Shown here piece after piece: positions 8,108 through 16,992 of a DNA stretch of 36,053 bases. The stretch is from the NCBI RefSeq assembly GCF_009741825.1, contig NZ_WPCA01000009.1:1-36053 (forward strand), in the 5' to 3' direction. Source of the stretch: Halapricum sp. CBA1109. GTDB taxonomy: Archaea > Halobacteriota > Halobacteria > Halobacteriales > Haloarculaceae. The notes under the pieces are model-generated. The model was not told where the DNA came from and made no database searches. It saw nothing but the letters and a program-made list of their open reading frames with translations. A program made the position numbers and the translations under genes. Numbering within the stretch: position 1 is the stretch's first letter; every line of letters begins with the position of its first letter.

Positions 8108-10057
8108 TTACCGCCCGGACCGAGTCCGGTTCTCGTGGAGGTACACGGTGTCCGGGCCGTTCGTGTATATCTTCGACTCCCGTTCGATACCGTCGGGGAG
8201 TCGTAAGAACAGGTAAGTGTTGCTTCCGAGACGGGATCCCCTCGGCCCGTAACGGACGCCGTCGGTCCGGGCTTGTCGCGGAATCTCGTATCTAGCGTCC
8301 GCGGAGAGGTTCGAGAGAACGATGGTCGCCTCGTTGTTGCTAGTACGCTCTAGCGGGAGGGTCGTCTTGGCTCTCCGAGTCTCAATGAGCGCCTCGCCGG
8401 CGTGGTCGTCCGCCCACGACTGCTGTGCGCTGTCGTGGCCGGTGTAGTAGCGCCACTTGTCCGGGACCTCGTCACCGACTGGTGAGAGCGCGACGCTACC
8501 GACGGGCGAAGCGAGAGCGAAAACCACGAACACGAACACGACCGAACCGACGACTGCACCGCGGTACCCGGCGGGGAACCGGTCGGCGAGCGTGAACAGT
8601 CCGATCGTCGCCAGAAGGTTGAGTCCGAAGAAACCGAGCAACAAGTAGATTCGCTGTGGCGGGATGTCGTTCGCGTTGACGAAGACGCTGAGAGCGATCA
8701 ACAGCAGGCCGCCACCGATCCACGCGACGATGACGTCGAGCGACCACTCACGGCGGCGGATCCCGAGGCCGATACCCGCGACGCCCAGCGTGAACAGTAT
8801 CGCCTGCCCGGCAGTCGAAAACAGGAGGACCGACAGCGAGAGACTGGAGTAGCGCCCGCCGGAGGTACCGCTCGAACCACCGCCGCCACCAGCGCCGCCC
8901 CCACCGGGAAGGAGCGTGTCTGTGAGTGACGCGACGAGGTTCGTGGCCCGACTGAGGAAGCTCAGGTCGGCGAACAACGAGAACGCGACCAGTCCGACGA
9001 CCACGACGGCGACGACCGACGTCGTCGTGCTCCGAGTCGGCGGTTCGGGGTAGTCGAGGTACCTGAACAGCCGCGTCGCCTGTTCGTACACCCACAGCGG
9101 AGCCAGCAAGATGAGTGCGGCCCCCGCGCTGTACATATGCCCGGTCAACAGCGCGAGCATACAGACGCCGACGGGGACGACGTACCGGAGGTACTGGTCG
9201 GATCGGTAGACGAAGTGGAAGAACACGATGACGACGAACAACAGGAACGGCCGGAAGAAGTTCGTCTTGAACGGGAACATCCCGCGGCGGAGGGTAAAGC
9301 CCATCAGTGCGAACACCAGGGCGCCGAACAGTGCCATCCGTCGGTCGACCGCCGGGACGACCCGGTCGAGCACTGCGATCATCGCCACGCTGACTAATAG
9401 CGCGAGGACGGACAGCAACTGGTAAGCGAGTCGCTGTGAGAGCCCCGTCGTCAACATCCCCTCGGCGACGTATATCATATGTCCGGGCGTCCGGCGGTAG
9501 AGTACGTCGTTCGGAACGAAGCCTGTGCGGGCAATCTCGCCGGCGGTTATGACGAAGCCACCGTCCGGCGTGACGACGCCGGCGGGGTAGACGAACTGTG
9601 TACTCCAGTATGTCAGGAAGGCCACGACGAGAATCTGCGGCAGGACGTGCCGTTTGGGCTGGCCGACCCATATCTGGTAGGCGACGAACGCCGCCACACC
9701 GCCGAGGACGAGATAGTGGCCGATCGGACGGGTGTACAGCCCGTTACGGTACAGCGCGAGCACGACCACGACGTACAGGCTCGTGACGACGACCGGAATC
9801 CGCCAGTCGAGTGGGCGGGTCGGAACGTCGAACTCGACACGGCCGAGCGCGAGCGCGAGTATCGATCCGGCGAACGCGCCCACGACCGGCCCGAGGAAGG
9901 CGTAGAAACCGAGCGAAGCCACGAGAGCGACCGACGACGCCCCGACGACGGCCATAACGTGTGGGGCGAACCGGCGGAGGACTCCCGCTGCTCGCCCCGT
10001 CAGCCCGTAGTCTGCATCGTCCCCAGTGTCGTCGTCGGCTGTCACGTCCCCGGTCAT
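8108..10057 (-). CDS. Large polytopic membrane protein, possible GT-C glycosyltransferase
   Basis: 649 residues: a short acidic cytoplasmic N-terminus, about twelve to fourteen membrane segments, then a C-terminal soluble region of about 120 residues, probably outside. The loop after the early helices, VVTPDGGFVITAGEIARTG, carries an acidic residue in the position used by GT-C enzymes, but I see no diagnostic motif. A glycine/serine linker (LLPGGGGAGGGGGSSGTSGG, near residue 380) divides the membrane domain. Its ATG overlaps the stop of the alkaline-phosphatase-superfamily gene upstream (ATGA), so the two are translationally coupled and probably work on the same glycan. Alternatives are a glycan polymerase or a transporter. 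Confidence 0.55.
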   Translation of the reverse strand: MTGDVTADDDTGDDADYGLTGRAAGVLRRFAPHVMAVVGASSVALVASLGFYAFLGPVVGAFAGSILALALGRVEFDVPTRPLDWRIPVVVTSLYVVVVLALYRNGLYTRPIGHYLVLGGVAAFVAYQIWVGQPKRHVLPQILVVAFLTYWSTQFVYPAGVVTPDGGFVITAGEIARTGFVPNDVLYRRTPGHMIYVAEGMLTTGLSQRLAYQLLSVLALLVSVAMIAVLDRVVPAVDRRMALFGALVFALMGFTLRRGMFPFKTNFFRPFLLFVVIVFFHFVYRSDQYLRYVVPVGVCMLALLTGHMYSAGAALILLAPLWVYEQATRLFRYLDYPEPPTRSTTTSVVAVVVVGLVAFSLFADLSFLSRATNLVASLTDTLLPGGGGAGGGGGSSGTSGGRYSSLSLSVLLFSTAGQAILFTLGVAGIGLGIRRREWSLDVIVAWIGGGLLLIALSVFVNANDIPPQRIYLLLGFFGLNLLATIGLFTLADRFPAGYRGAVVGSVVFVFVVFALASPVGSVALSPVGDEVPDKWRYYTGHDSAQQSWADDHAGEALIETRRAKTTLPLERTSNNEATIVLSNLSADARYEIPRQARTDGVRYGPRGSRLGSNTYLFLRLPDGIERESKIYTNGPDTVYLHENRTRSGR

Positions 10058-11337
10058 TTGTACCCCAGTGCTTCGAGCCGTGACTCTATCTCGTCGGTCG
10101 TCTCCGGTTGTGCCGCCGGGTCGATGCGACCGAGTTCGGCGAGGCGATCGTGGGCGAACGCGGCGAGGGAGTCCCGGAGGGCCGACGGCGACTCGTCAGT
10201 GCCCGACACAGTCTCCTCGAGGATGTCGTTCGTGTCGAGGTCGCGTTCCTGCCGGAGCAGTGTCTCCCCGTCGGTCACCGCGAAGCGGCGGCGCGTCTCG
10301 TCGTCCTCCGGCGCGACGCTGGCGAAGACGTGCCGGTCCTCGGAGAGGGAGAGAGAACCATCCGTATCCGCGATGACCGCGCCCGGAAGGTCGGCATCGA
10401 CGCCCGCAAGCGCCGACGCCGTCGGCGCGACGTCGATAGTACTCACAGGAGCTGTCACGGTCGCCTCGGCACCGCCCGGTGGCGAGAGGACGAGCGGAAC
10501 GTGGAGCAGTTCCGTTCGGAGTTGGCGGGGATGGGTGTACTGGCCGTACTCGCCGAACACCTCGCCGTGGTCCGCCGTGATGACGACGAGGGCGTCGTCG
10601 AGGCGGCCCCGGTCGTCGAGCGCATCGAGGAACGCGCCGATCTCGGCGTCGAGACACCGTATCTCGTCGTCGTAGGAGTCGATCAGTAGCTGCTGTTCCT
10701 CGTCGGTGATGTCCTCGGGCCGCTCCCACGCCTTCCGATAGAGCGTCTCGGCCTCGCCGGCCGAAAGGGACCGGTCGGCGTAGTGGGTCTCGGGCGCGTG
10801 GTACGGACCGTGGACGTCCATGTAGTGGTTCCACAGGAAGACGGGCCCGTCGTCGATACCGTCGAGCCACGACAGGGCTCGCTGGTGTATCTTCTCGGCC
10901 CGAGCGTAGTACTCGCCCCTGTTGAAGACGTACTTGTCGAGGGCCTTCTGTGCCAGCGCGAGAAAGCGGTTGCGGGCGAGATAGAGGTCGTCGTCGAACG
11001 CGTCGAACCCGTCGTCGTAGCCGTAGGCACGAGAGAGATACGGATTCGAGTGGAACGCCCCCGTCTGGTAACCGCTATCGGCGAGTCGTGACGGGAGCGT
11101 ATCGGGGACCTGCTGGAAGTTGTTCCCGACGAACGCCTCCGGCCAGCGACCGGTCAACAGCGGCGGCGCTGCCTCGCGGGTGTGCGAACTGGGCGCGTAC
11201 GCGTCGGTGTAGCGGACGGCCGCGTCGGCGAACGCGTCGAGGGCAGGCGTCGTCTCCCTGTCGTACCCCAGTCCGGAGACGTGGTCCGCGCGGAGGGCGT
11301 CGACGCTGAGGAGGATGATATCCGGCGGCTCCGCCAT
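10054..11337 (-). CDS. Sulfatase-like alkaline phosphatase superfamily protein (Ser type)
   Basis: 427 residues with the sulfatase/phosphodiesterase core: first metal ligand in IILLSVDALRADH (D13), nucleophile region YAPSSHTREAAPPLLTG, and late metal ligands in VITADHGEVFGEYGQYTHP. The sulfatase signature CxPSR reads SSHTR here (S50-R54), so formylglycine cannot form by the cysteine route; a serine-type (AtsK-like) or phosphotransfer role is more likely. There is no signal peptide, so the enzyme is probably cytoplasmic. The C-terminus ends in EALGYK, a tail shared with the other four superfamily members here. The start at 11337 is set by a TATA box 28-35 nt upstream; the longer frame to 11406 is rejected. 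Coupled by an ATGA overlap to the membrane protein downstream. Confidence 0.75.
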   Translation of the reverse strand: MAEPPDIILLSVDALRADHVSGLGYDRETTPALDAFADAAVRYTDAYAPSSHTREAAPPLLTGRWPEAFVGNNFQQVPDTLPSRLADSGYQTGAFHSNPYLSRAYGYDDGFDAFDDDLYLARNRFLALAQKALDKYVFNRGEYYARAEKIHQRALSWLDGIDDGPVFLWNHYMDVHGPYHAPETHYADRSLSAGEAETLYRKAWERPEDITDEEQQLLIDSYDDEIRCLDAEIGAFLDALDDRGRLDDALVVITADHGEVFGEYGQYTHPRQLRTELLHVPLVLSPPGGAEATVTAPVSTIDVAPTASALAGVDADLPGAVIADTDGSLSLSEDRHVFASVAPEDDETRRRFAVTDGETLLRQERDLDTNDILEETVSGTDESPSALRDSLAAFAHDRLAELGRIDPAAQPETTDEIESRLEALGYK

Positions 11338-11365
11338 TGGTAGTCCCAACTGGGAGACCGAGACG

Positions 11366-11373
11366 TTATAAAC
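11366..11373 (-). promoter_or_regulatory. TATA box of the sulfatase-like/membrane-protein pair
   Basis: On the minus strand GTTTATAAC reads across here, centred about 32 nt before the ATG at 11337, consistent with a leaderless or near-leaderless transcript. Confidence 0.6.
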
Positions 11374-11406
11374 GCACCTGTTCGGGACACGAGAAGCGTT
11401 CCACAA

Positions 11407-11757
11407 CTGTTTTTGTCGGGTTCGATGATGATCCGGTAGTGATAATTGGTTGGTATCCTAGAGGCGGAATATGAGTTCGACGTACCTCTGTATCAGTGCA
11501 CAACCCTCGATACGTCTGGGATAAAAGGATGTATCTCCCCGATATATCGATGGACCTTACCTCTGAGACAATCTCTCTAACGAGGAGGAGGGTGACCACA
11601 TCGTGACTCTCGTCTATGTTCTCTCTATCATAAGAATTTCATCACAGATGAATTATTCCTGTGAGTGGCGGAGGTCTCTCCGCGGAGGATTGTTCGAAGC
11701 CGACGGGAGCACAAGCGCCGTTCGATGCGACGCTGGACCGACCAAGATAGATCCGAA
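11407..11757. other. AT-rich intergenic region between divergent genes
   Basis: About 350 bp, noticeably AT-richer than flanking DNA, between the leftward sulfatase-like gene and the rightward flippase. Translation gives no credible protein in any frame. It should hold the flippase promoter; the A/T-rich stretch around 11629-11656 is the best place but no clear TATA is aligned with ATG 11758. It marks the left edge of the low-GC block. Confidence 0.4.
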
Positions 11758-13173
11758 ATGAGCATCGTCACGTCCATCGGGAAAATAACCGCCGCCAAGA
11801 TTCTGAACCGTATCCTCGGGTTCGCCGCGTTCGTCTTCTTCGCCCGGGAACTCGGAGCCGGCGAGTTCGGTATCTTTGTACTCTTCCAAGCGTCGCTAGG
11901 ATTGCTCTCACTGTTCGCGGACCCGGCGATCGGACAGGCGGCTGAACAGCGGGCCAGTTCCGGGGAGCCAGCCGACCGCGTCTATGGGACGGCCCTCCTC
12001 CTGAAGAGCGCGTTGCTCGTCCCGCTGATAGCCGTGATAGTATGGTTCAGCGGACCACTCGATGCGTATATCGGGGGTGAGGTGACGACCCTCCTGATCG
12101 TCGCGACAATCGTCCAGCAACTGGGGAGCCTCCCGGAGGTGATGCTTCGAGCGGAACTCCGCGTCGGAGAGACAGCCTCGTTGATGGCGGTCAGACAGGT
12201 CGTGTGGGCCGTCGTCGGTGCCGTCCTCGTCCTCCTCGGATTCGGGTTCTACGGGTTGATATACGGACTGCTGGTCGCTGTGACGCTCCGAGCGCTGCTC
12301 GCGCTGTACAAGTGTGAGACGAGCCTCGGGCAACCCTCCCGTGAGCAGTTCTGGTCGATAATTAACTACGCTAAATACCAGGTCGTCGCGAACAAGGTCG
12401 CCCCACAGCTATACAGTTGGACGGATGTGACGATTATCGGTATCTTCCTGACATCGAGTCTGGTCGGGGCATACGAGGTCGCTTGGCGCGTCGTCGGGAT
12501 CGTCCTCATCTTTCCCGCGGCCATCGGGACGACGATATTCCCGCACATTAGCGCTTGGAGCAGGAACAGTGATACTGAGCAGATCAGAGAAACCCTCTCG
12601 CGGGTACTCGTCAGTGTCGTATCTGTCTCGATTCCGGCCTTCTTTGGCGTGTTATTACTCGGTCGTGAGATTCTGAGACTAATCTTCGGCCCGGAGTTCA
12701 CTGTTGCTTGGCTCGTGTTGATTATACTGATGGGGCAGAAGTCAGTAGAGGCGATCAAGAACACACTTGCCAGAGTCGTCGCTGCGATGGACTATCCGCA
12801 ATACAACGCCATCGCAACAATCGTTGGAACGACCCTCAACGTCGTCCTCAATGTTGTTCTCGTCTGGAAGTTTGGTATCGTTGGTGCCGCCGTTGCGACG
12901 ACAGTGGCGACAATAGTCGGTATGTTGTTGCTTGGCGGCTTCCTTCGTCGGGTACTCTTGTTCACGTATCCAGTGAAAAAAATCGGCTGGATGGTCGTTG
13001 CCTCTACCGGGATGGCTATCATCATCGCAGCACTCAAAACGATAATCGTGATCAACTCGCTCCCCCGACTGGTCTCCATCGTCCTGCTCGGTGTTATCTT
13101 ATATGTCGTATTGGTAAGCACGTTCCAGCCACTCCGGGAGGACCTCGGGAAGATACTCCAACAAATAAAGTAA
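11758..13173 (+). CDS. Polysaccharide/lipid-linked glycan flippase (Wzx/AglR-like, MATE-type fold)
   Basis: 471 residues with about twelve to fourteen membrane helices and the sequence feel of the polysaccharide-biosynthesis (RfbX/Wzx) family: N-terminal helix ILNRILGFAAFVFFARELGA then GEFGIF, the typical 'G..FG.F' start, and a central YEVAWRVVGIVLIFPAAIGT. In haloarchaea, AglR-type members move dolichol-linked sugars to the outer face of the membrane. The frame stays open upstream to 11665, but the arginine-rich leader there is unlike the family; ATG 11758 (MSIVTSIGK) fits the usual N-terminus. Codon use drifts from GC-rich at the 5' end to AT-richer at the 3' end. Confidence 0.8.
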   Translation: MSIVTSIGKITAAKILNRILGFAAFVFFARELGAGEFGIFVLFQASLGLLSLFADPAIGQAAEQRASSGEPADRVYGTALLLKSALLVPLIAVIVWFSGPLDAYIGGEVTTLLIVATIVQQLGSLPEVMLRAELRVGETASLMAVRQVVWAVVGAVLVLLGFGFYGLIYGLLVAVTLRALLALYKCETSLGQPSREQFWSIINYAKYQVVANKVAPQLYSWTDVTIIGIFLTSSLVGAYEVAWRVVGIVLIFPAAIGTTIFPHISAWSRNSDTEQIRETLSRVLVSVVSVSIPAFFGVLLLGREILRLIFGPEFTVAWLVLIILMGQKSVEAIKNTLARVVAAMDYPQYNAIATIVGTTLNVVLNVVLVWKFGIVGAAVATTVATIVGMLLLGGFLRRVLLFTYPVKKIGWMVVASTGMAIIIAALKTIIVINSLPRLVSIVLLGVILYVVLVSTFQPLREDLGKILQQIK

Positions 13174-13531
13174 CGATCGGTAGTTGGGTAACAACGGACG
13201 AGTTACGATTTACGCACTGGGAGTGCTCCGCCGTCGACAGCTTTGAGAAGGTTCCAAAATTGGTAAATGCAGTTCGTGCTACCTCGTAGTATAGCAACGA
13301 AGACCGATCACTATATCACAGAAACCAATACTACAGAATCAAATTCCACAGTGTATACTAAATATCCCCAGATATGAGAACGAGAGAAACCAGACGTTGT
13401 GGCACCGGCAAACCACTTGTGACCACGAATCGTGGTATTAGAGGGAATCACGGCGTCGATGTCGGATTCAGCACTACAAAAAGACAGTAACGGAGGCGCG
13501 GACTGACGGAAACTCGCTGTACATCTAAAAA
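13174..13531. other. Non-coding AT-rich gap
   Basis: 358 bp with no convincing gene. Short frames on both strands give cysteine- and serine-rich peptides without family resemblance. One small hairpin is visible (ACCACG-aat-CGTGGT at 13422-13436). Possibly decayed sequence between imported genes. Confidence 0.35.
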
Positions 13532-14476
13532 ATGTCAGACTACACATTCTCTGTTATCATCCCGACACTCGACAGAGAAGAGAAACTCCTAGAGTGTACG
13601 AAGCGGTTATCTGAGCAGACAAGACAGCCTGAAGAAGTAATCATTGTCGACGACGGAGATCTTGATATTGGGGTCCAGACAAAAATCAGAGAGACTCTCG
13701 GAGGAACCGAGTTGAGGATTACGTCATCTGATGGACCACCCGGCACATCGACAGCGAGAAACACGGGTATCCGTACGGCATCAAGCAATATCATCGTCAC
13801 TCTTGATGACGATGTGTGGCTCGGAGCGGAGCATTTGGAAAGACTAGAACACCTATATGAGCAGTATGACTCGGACACACTGGCTGGTATCGGAGTCGCA
13901 GGCCGCACTGATTCACTGACGAGTACCAGACGACGCCTCGTCGATATCCACAACAGAATCTTCTATCGAATCAACTCCGGTTGGCGCATCAACTCAGCAG
14001 GGTTCCAGAAGGCAAGTATCGTTAGCGAACCAGCGGAAAGTGAATGGATAAGTGGCGGCGTGGCGAGTTACAAACGAGCGGTCTTGCTAGACCATCCCTT
14101 CCGACATTGGGAAGGAGGACGTGAAGTCCACGAGGATATCGAGATCTGCTGGCGGTTGAAAAACGAGGGGTATCACTTCATCGTCGATCCAGAGTTACCT
14201 ACGAACCACAGTAAGGGAGAGCGCCACGAGAGCGGCCTCAAGACAGGTATGAAGAAGGGACGAAATCGAGTCAGGATGTTTCGAGAAAACGGGCGCCTCC
14301 GTCATCTACCATTATTTGTATGGGGATGTATCGGACTGATCATCGCACATCTTGTTCATCCGTTTATTAGTGAGTCCGAAGGACGGTACAGGTTCATTGC
14401 GGGTATCGGTGTAATACTCGGTGTGATCCAGCAGTTCCCATCTATCTTTTATCACTCGGCAAAGAGTAGCGAATAG
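13532..14476 (+). CDS. Family 2 glycosyltransferase with C-terminal membrane segment
   Basis: 314 residues. The GT-A fold begins FSVIIPTLDREEKLLECTKR; the nucleotide-sugar site is EVIIVDDGD (36-43) and the DxD metal motif is TLDDDVWLG (D92-D94). The later acid of the active site is in the EVHEDIEICWRL segment, a typical GT2 'ED' motif. A hydrophobic helix (LFVWGCIGLIIAHLVHPFI) near residue 275 may anchor it to the inner face. Likely adds a sugar to a lipid-linked glycan; the sugar is not predictable. The gene is AT-richer than the flanks, like its neighbours. Confidence 0.8.
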   Translation: MSDYTFSVIIPTLDREEKLLECTKRLSEQTRQPEEVIIVDDGDLDIGVQTKIRETLGGTELRITSSDGPPGTSTARNTGIRTASSNIIVTLDDDVWLGAEHLERLEHLYEQYDSDTLAGIGVAGRTDSLTSTRRRLVDIHNRIFYRINSGWRINSAGFQKASIVSEPAESEWISGGVASYKRAVLLDHPFRHWEGGREVHEDIEICWRLKNEGYHFIVDPELPTNHSKGERHESGLKTGMKKGRNRVRMFRENGRLRHLPLFVWGCIGLIIAHLVHPFISESEGRYRFIAGIGVILGVIQQFPSIFYHSAKSSE

Positions 14477-14549
14477 CTGCCAACGTTTCCAAAACCGGGA
14501 GAGTCGGTCCGGTCGTAAACTGTCAGAGATAACTACGTGGTATCGAATA

Positions 14550-14557
14550 GTATATTA
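14550..14557 (+). promoter_or_regulatory. TATA box before the methyltransferase-like gene
   Basis: GTATATTA lies about 28 nt upstream of the ATG at 14581, the leaderless spacing, so this gene has its own promoter. Confidence 0.5.
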
Positions 14558-14580
14558 GACGCCTCAAGATCAGTTATCAT

Positions 14581-15267
14581 ATGGTGATTTTGTCAGTCGT
14601 GACTCGTCTCTTCGGAGTATTCCCGGATCGACTGCAGAGATACGTATGGGAGTTAGCAGAGAGGAATACACTGCTACTGTGGATGCGGGTGTATTTCACT
14701 AAGGGAACTATATTCAAAAAGAAAGGGTGGTTTGAGAGCAGTGTCTCAGGCGGCGTTCCGGTCGACGGAAGTGGCAATCCGACGCCGTGGTATACGTATT
14801 CAGCTATCGATTTTTTGGATGAAAGGATCAGCAGAGACCTCCGCGTGTTCGAATACGGGGGTGGATACTCTACCATATGGTATGCCCAAAGAGTAGAGGA
14901 GGTGATAGCCGTGGAAGATTCGAAGGAGTGGACTGAAATCGTTACGAAACGCCTCCCGAGGAACGGAGAAATCGTGTATCGAGACTCGAAAAAAGAGTAT
15001 ACCGGAGAGATACTGAACCGCGAGAAGTTCGATATAGTCGTAATCGACGGTTCGTACAGAACGGATTGTGTCGAATCATCTCTCAAGTCACTGTCTGATC
15101 AAGGAGTGATAATCTGGGACGATTTCGACTGGTTAGACGAGGATGACTACCAATTACTCATCGAAGACGGATTCTCTGTACTTCCATTCCGTGGATTGAA
15201 AGCCGGTGAAGCCAGCTACAAGTGTACAGCCATATTTTACAGAGAGAACAACTGTCTCGGGATATAG
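14581..15267 (+). CDS. SAM-dependent methyltransferase-like protein (Rossmann fold)
   Basis: 228 residues. The C-terminal 150 form a class I methyltransferase-like Rossmann fold: glycine-rich motif I VFEYGGGYSTIWYAQ, the acidic end of strand 2 in VIAVEDSKEW, strand 4 FDIVVIDGSYRT and strand 5 GVIIWDDFDW. The N-terminal part has a YFTKGTIFKKKGWFES segment of unknown role. The substrate is unknown; the glycan locus suggests sugar or lipid-sugar methylation. Its own TATA box and AT-rich codons suggest independent acquisition. Confidence 0.65.
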   Translation: MVILSVVTRLFGVFPDRLQRYVWELAERNTLLLWMRVYFTKGTIFKKKGWFESSVSGGVPVDGSGNPTPWYTYSAIDFLDERISRDLRVFEYGGGYSTIWYAQRVEEVIAVEDSKEWTEIVTKRLPRNGEIVYRDSKKEYTGEILNREKFDIVVIDGSYRTDCVESSLKSLSDQGVIIWDDFDWLDEDDYQLLIEDGFSVLPFRGLKAGEASYKCTAIFYRENNCLGI

Positions 15268-15282
15268 CAAACCCTCAATACT

Positions 15283-15290
15283 GTTAAATA
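15283..15290 (+). promoter_or_regulatory. TATA box before the small phosphatase-superfamily gene
   Basis: GTTAAATA is centred about 29 nt before ATG 15316, suiting a leaderless transcript. Confidence 0.5.
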
Positions 15291-15315
15291 GCTGAATTCC
15301 AACTGTACCGGATAT

Positions 15316-16206
15316 ATGGATATTGGTGACGCTGTGTATGGATTGAAAAATCCGAAATCTATTCTCCGACAATTAAATCGGTTGTACTTTTCGTTCAGTG
15401 CAGGTGAGTTTAACCAAGGAGGTACTTCCGTGTTAGACGAAGATTGGGATAACCTGATCGTCCTTGATGCGTGCCGATATGACACATTCTTAAACAACCA
15501 CTCGTTTGAAGGAAAGCTCAGTTCACGAATCTCGAAAGGGTCGAATACCTACGAATTCCTGAAGGCGAATTTCTCCGGTCGTGAGTTATACGATACGGTG
15601 TATGTCTCTTCGAACCTGTGGTTCCCCAATATAAAAGACGAGATCGATGCCGAGGTACATTCATTCGTTCCGGTCACGACCGAGGGCCCAAAAGTAGCTG
15701 TCAGACCCGAAGCCGTCACAGAACGGGCATTAGAAGTCAACCAATCCCACCAGGATAAGCGGTTGATAATTCATTATACACAGCCCCATTATCCGTATTT
15801 CGGTCCGACTGGACAGGAGTACTTCGATCATCACGACACGTCGAGTCTGCAACTGGCGATGCGACGCAACGGGGACGATATCCCGAAAGATGTCGTGCAA
15901 CGTGCATACGAAGAGAATCTCGATATGGTTCTGGAAGAGGTCGAACGACTGCTACCCGAACTGCGTGGAAAGACAGTCGTCACGGCCGACCACGGTGAGA
16001 TGCTGGGCGAGCGGTCGTTCCCGATTCCGATCACCGACTACGGCCATCCAAACACGATCTACACCGAGGAACTGGTCAAAGTTCCGTGGCTCGAAATCGA
16101 CGAGGGCTCACGGAAAGAGATCACTGCCGAAAGGCCGGATAACGACATAGATATCTCGGACGACGAGATCGATGCGAATCTGCGGGCACTGGGGTACAAG
16201 ACCTGA
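15316..16206 (+). CDS. Small alkaline phosphatase/sulfatase-superfamily protein
   Basis: 296 residues, shorter than normal sulfatases. First metal ligand in NLIVLDACRYDTF (D51), nucleophile region KGSNTYEFL (S76 or T78), then HYTQPHYPYFGP, and TVVTADHGEMLGER plus DYGHP for the remaining metal ligands. No CxPSR and no signal peptide. The tail NLRALGYKT matches the superfamily tail found in this locus. It is paralogous to the convergent gene at 16993-17916 (shared DACRYDTF, QPH, TADHG, GHP and VPWL blocks). Likely a phospho- or sulfo-ester enzyme acting on glycan precursors; the reaction is unknown. Base composition becomes more GC-rich toward the 3' end. Confidence 0.7.
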   Translation: MDIGDAVYGLKNPKSILRQLNRLYFSFSAGEFNQGGTSVLDEDWDNLIVLDACRYDTFLNNHSFEGKLSSRISKGSNTYEFLKANFSGRELYDTVYVSSNLWFPNIKDEIDAEVHSFVPVTTEGPKVAVRPEAVTERALEVNQSHQDKRLIIHYTQPHYPYFGPTGQEYFDHHDTSSLQLAMRRNGDDIPKDVVQRAYEENLDMVLEEVERLLPELRGKTVVTADHGEMLGERSFPIPITDYGHPNTIYTEELVKVPWLEIDEGSRKEITAERPDNDIDISDDEIDANLRALGYKT

Positions 16207-16249
16207 AAGGGGCCACTCCAGCGTTGACACGTCACCAGCGATACCGAAC

Positions 16250-16258
16250 CTATATATT
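16250..16258 (+). promoter_or_regulatory. TATA box of the decayed FkbM methyltransferase
   Basis: CTATATATT lies about 27 nt before ATG 16281. It supports that ATG as the ancestral leaderless start of the pseudogene. Confidence 0.5.
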
Positions 16259-16280
16259 CAGCGTCCCGTCAATTCGCTCT

Positions 16281-16988
16281 ATGGTGCGAGACAACTTTCG
16301 GCCAAGGTAGTCGGCGGTCTGCGGGATATCGCTCTCAAAACACCACTGCAGAACCTGTCAATTGCGAAGAAAGGATATGACTACTTCCGTGGCAGTCTCG
16401 CACCGTCGAAGCCGCTCTTCGTAGAGTACGAAGGATATGAGTTGTACATCGACCCAACCGACCGAATCGGGTACCAGATATACCGAGGTAAGTGGGAACC
16501 CAACGTCACGAGGGCAATTAAGCAGAACCTCCTGAGGGAGGCACAGCTATCGATATCGGCGGGCACTTCGGCGTCTACACGCTTCTGATGCGGAGATGTA
16601 TCGGCGAAATGGGAAACGTCGTCGTATTCGAGCCACATTCAGAAAACGCGGAAATGATTCGGAAGACGATAGAACAAAATGGTTTCGACAACGTCGAGTT
16701 GGTTGAGGCAGCAGTTGATGAGACATCCGGCACAACGACCTTTCGTGCCGTCGGAGAGACGAGTCTCTCTTCGACGCACGACGCGATGGATATATACAGC
16801 GTATCGAGTCTATCCTCTTCGAGATACACGAGTTACTCTCAGAAGACGAACTCAAGTATCTATTCGGTCGCCTCACAGACAACGGAAAACTGTTCGACAT
16901 CCACACAGAACGGGCCGTGGCTGACATTGCTACGTTTCGATACGAGTCGAAGCACGTTATTTGGCGGAATGACAAACAGGTTTTGTAG
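16281..16988 (+). pseudogene. FkbM-family methyltransferase pseudogene (several frameshifts, internal deletion)
   Basis: Pieces of one FkbM methyltransferase occur in order in different frames. ATG 16281 opens for nine codons (MVRDNFRPR) and stops. The frame then shifts: VGGLRDIALKTPLQNLS and VEYEGYELYIDPTDRIGYQ run to about 16535. A second shift follows: GTAIDIGGHFGVYTLLMRR (SAM motif I) and NVVVFEPHSENAEMI run to about 16790. The middle of the protein is then missing, and the C-terminus, ESILFEIHELLSEDELKYLF, resumes in a third frame and ends at TAG 16986-16988. At least two indels and one internal deletion are needed, so this is real decay rather than a single sequencing error. FkbM enzymes O-methylate sugars. 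Confidence 0.8.
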
Positions 16989-16992
16989 GATG

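Noticed and set aside
13094-13547. Two minus strand frames in the flippase-GT2 gap, considered as transposase remnants
   Set aside because: I could not align either with a transposase motif (no DDE or HUH signatures), and they contain many cysteines and serines typical of noise.
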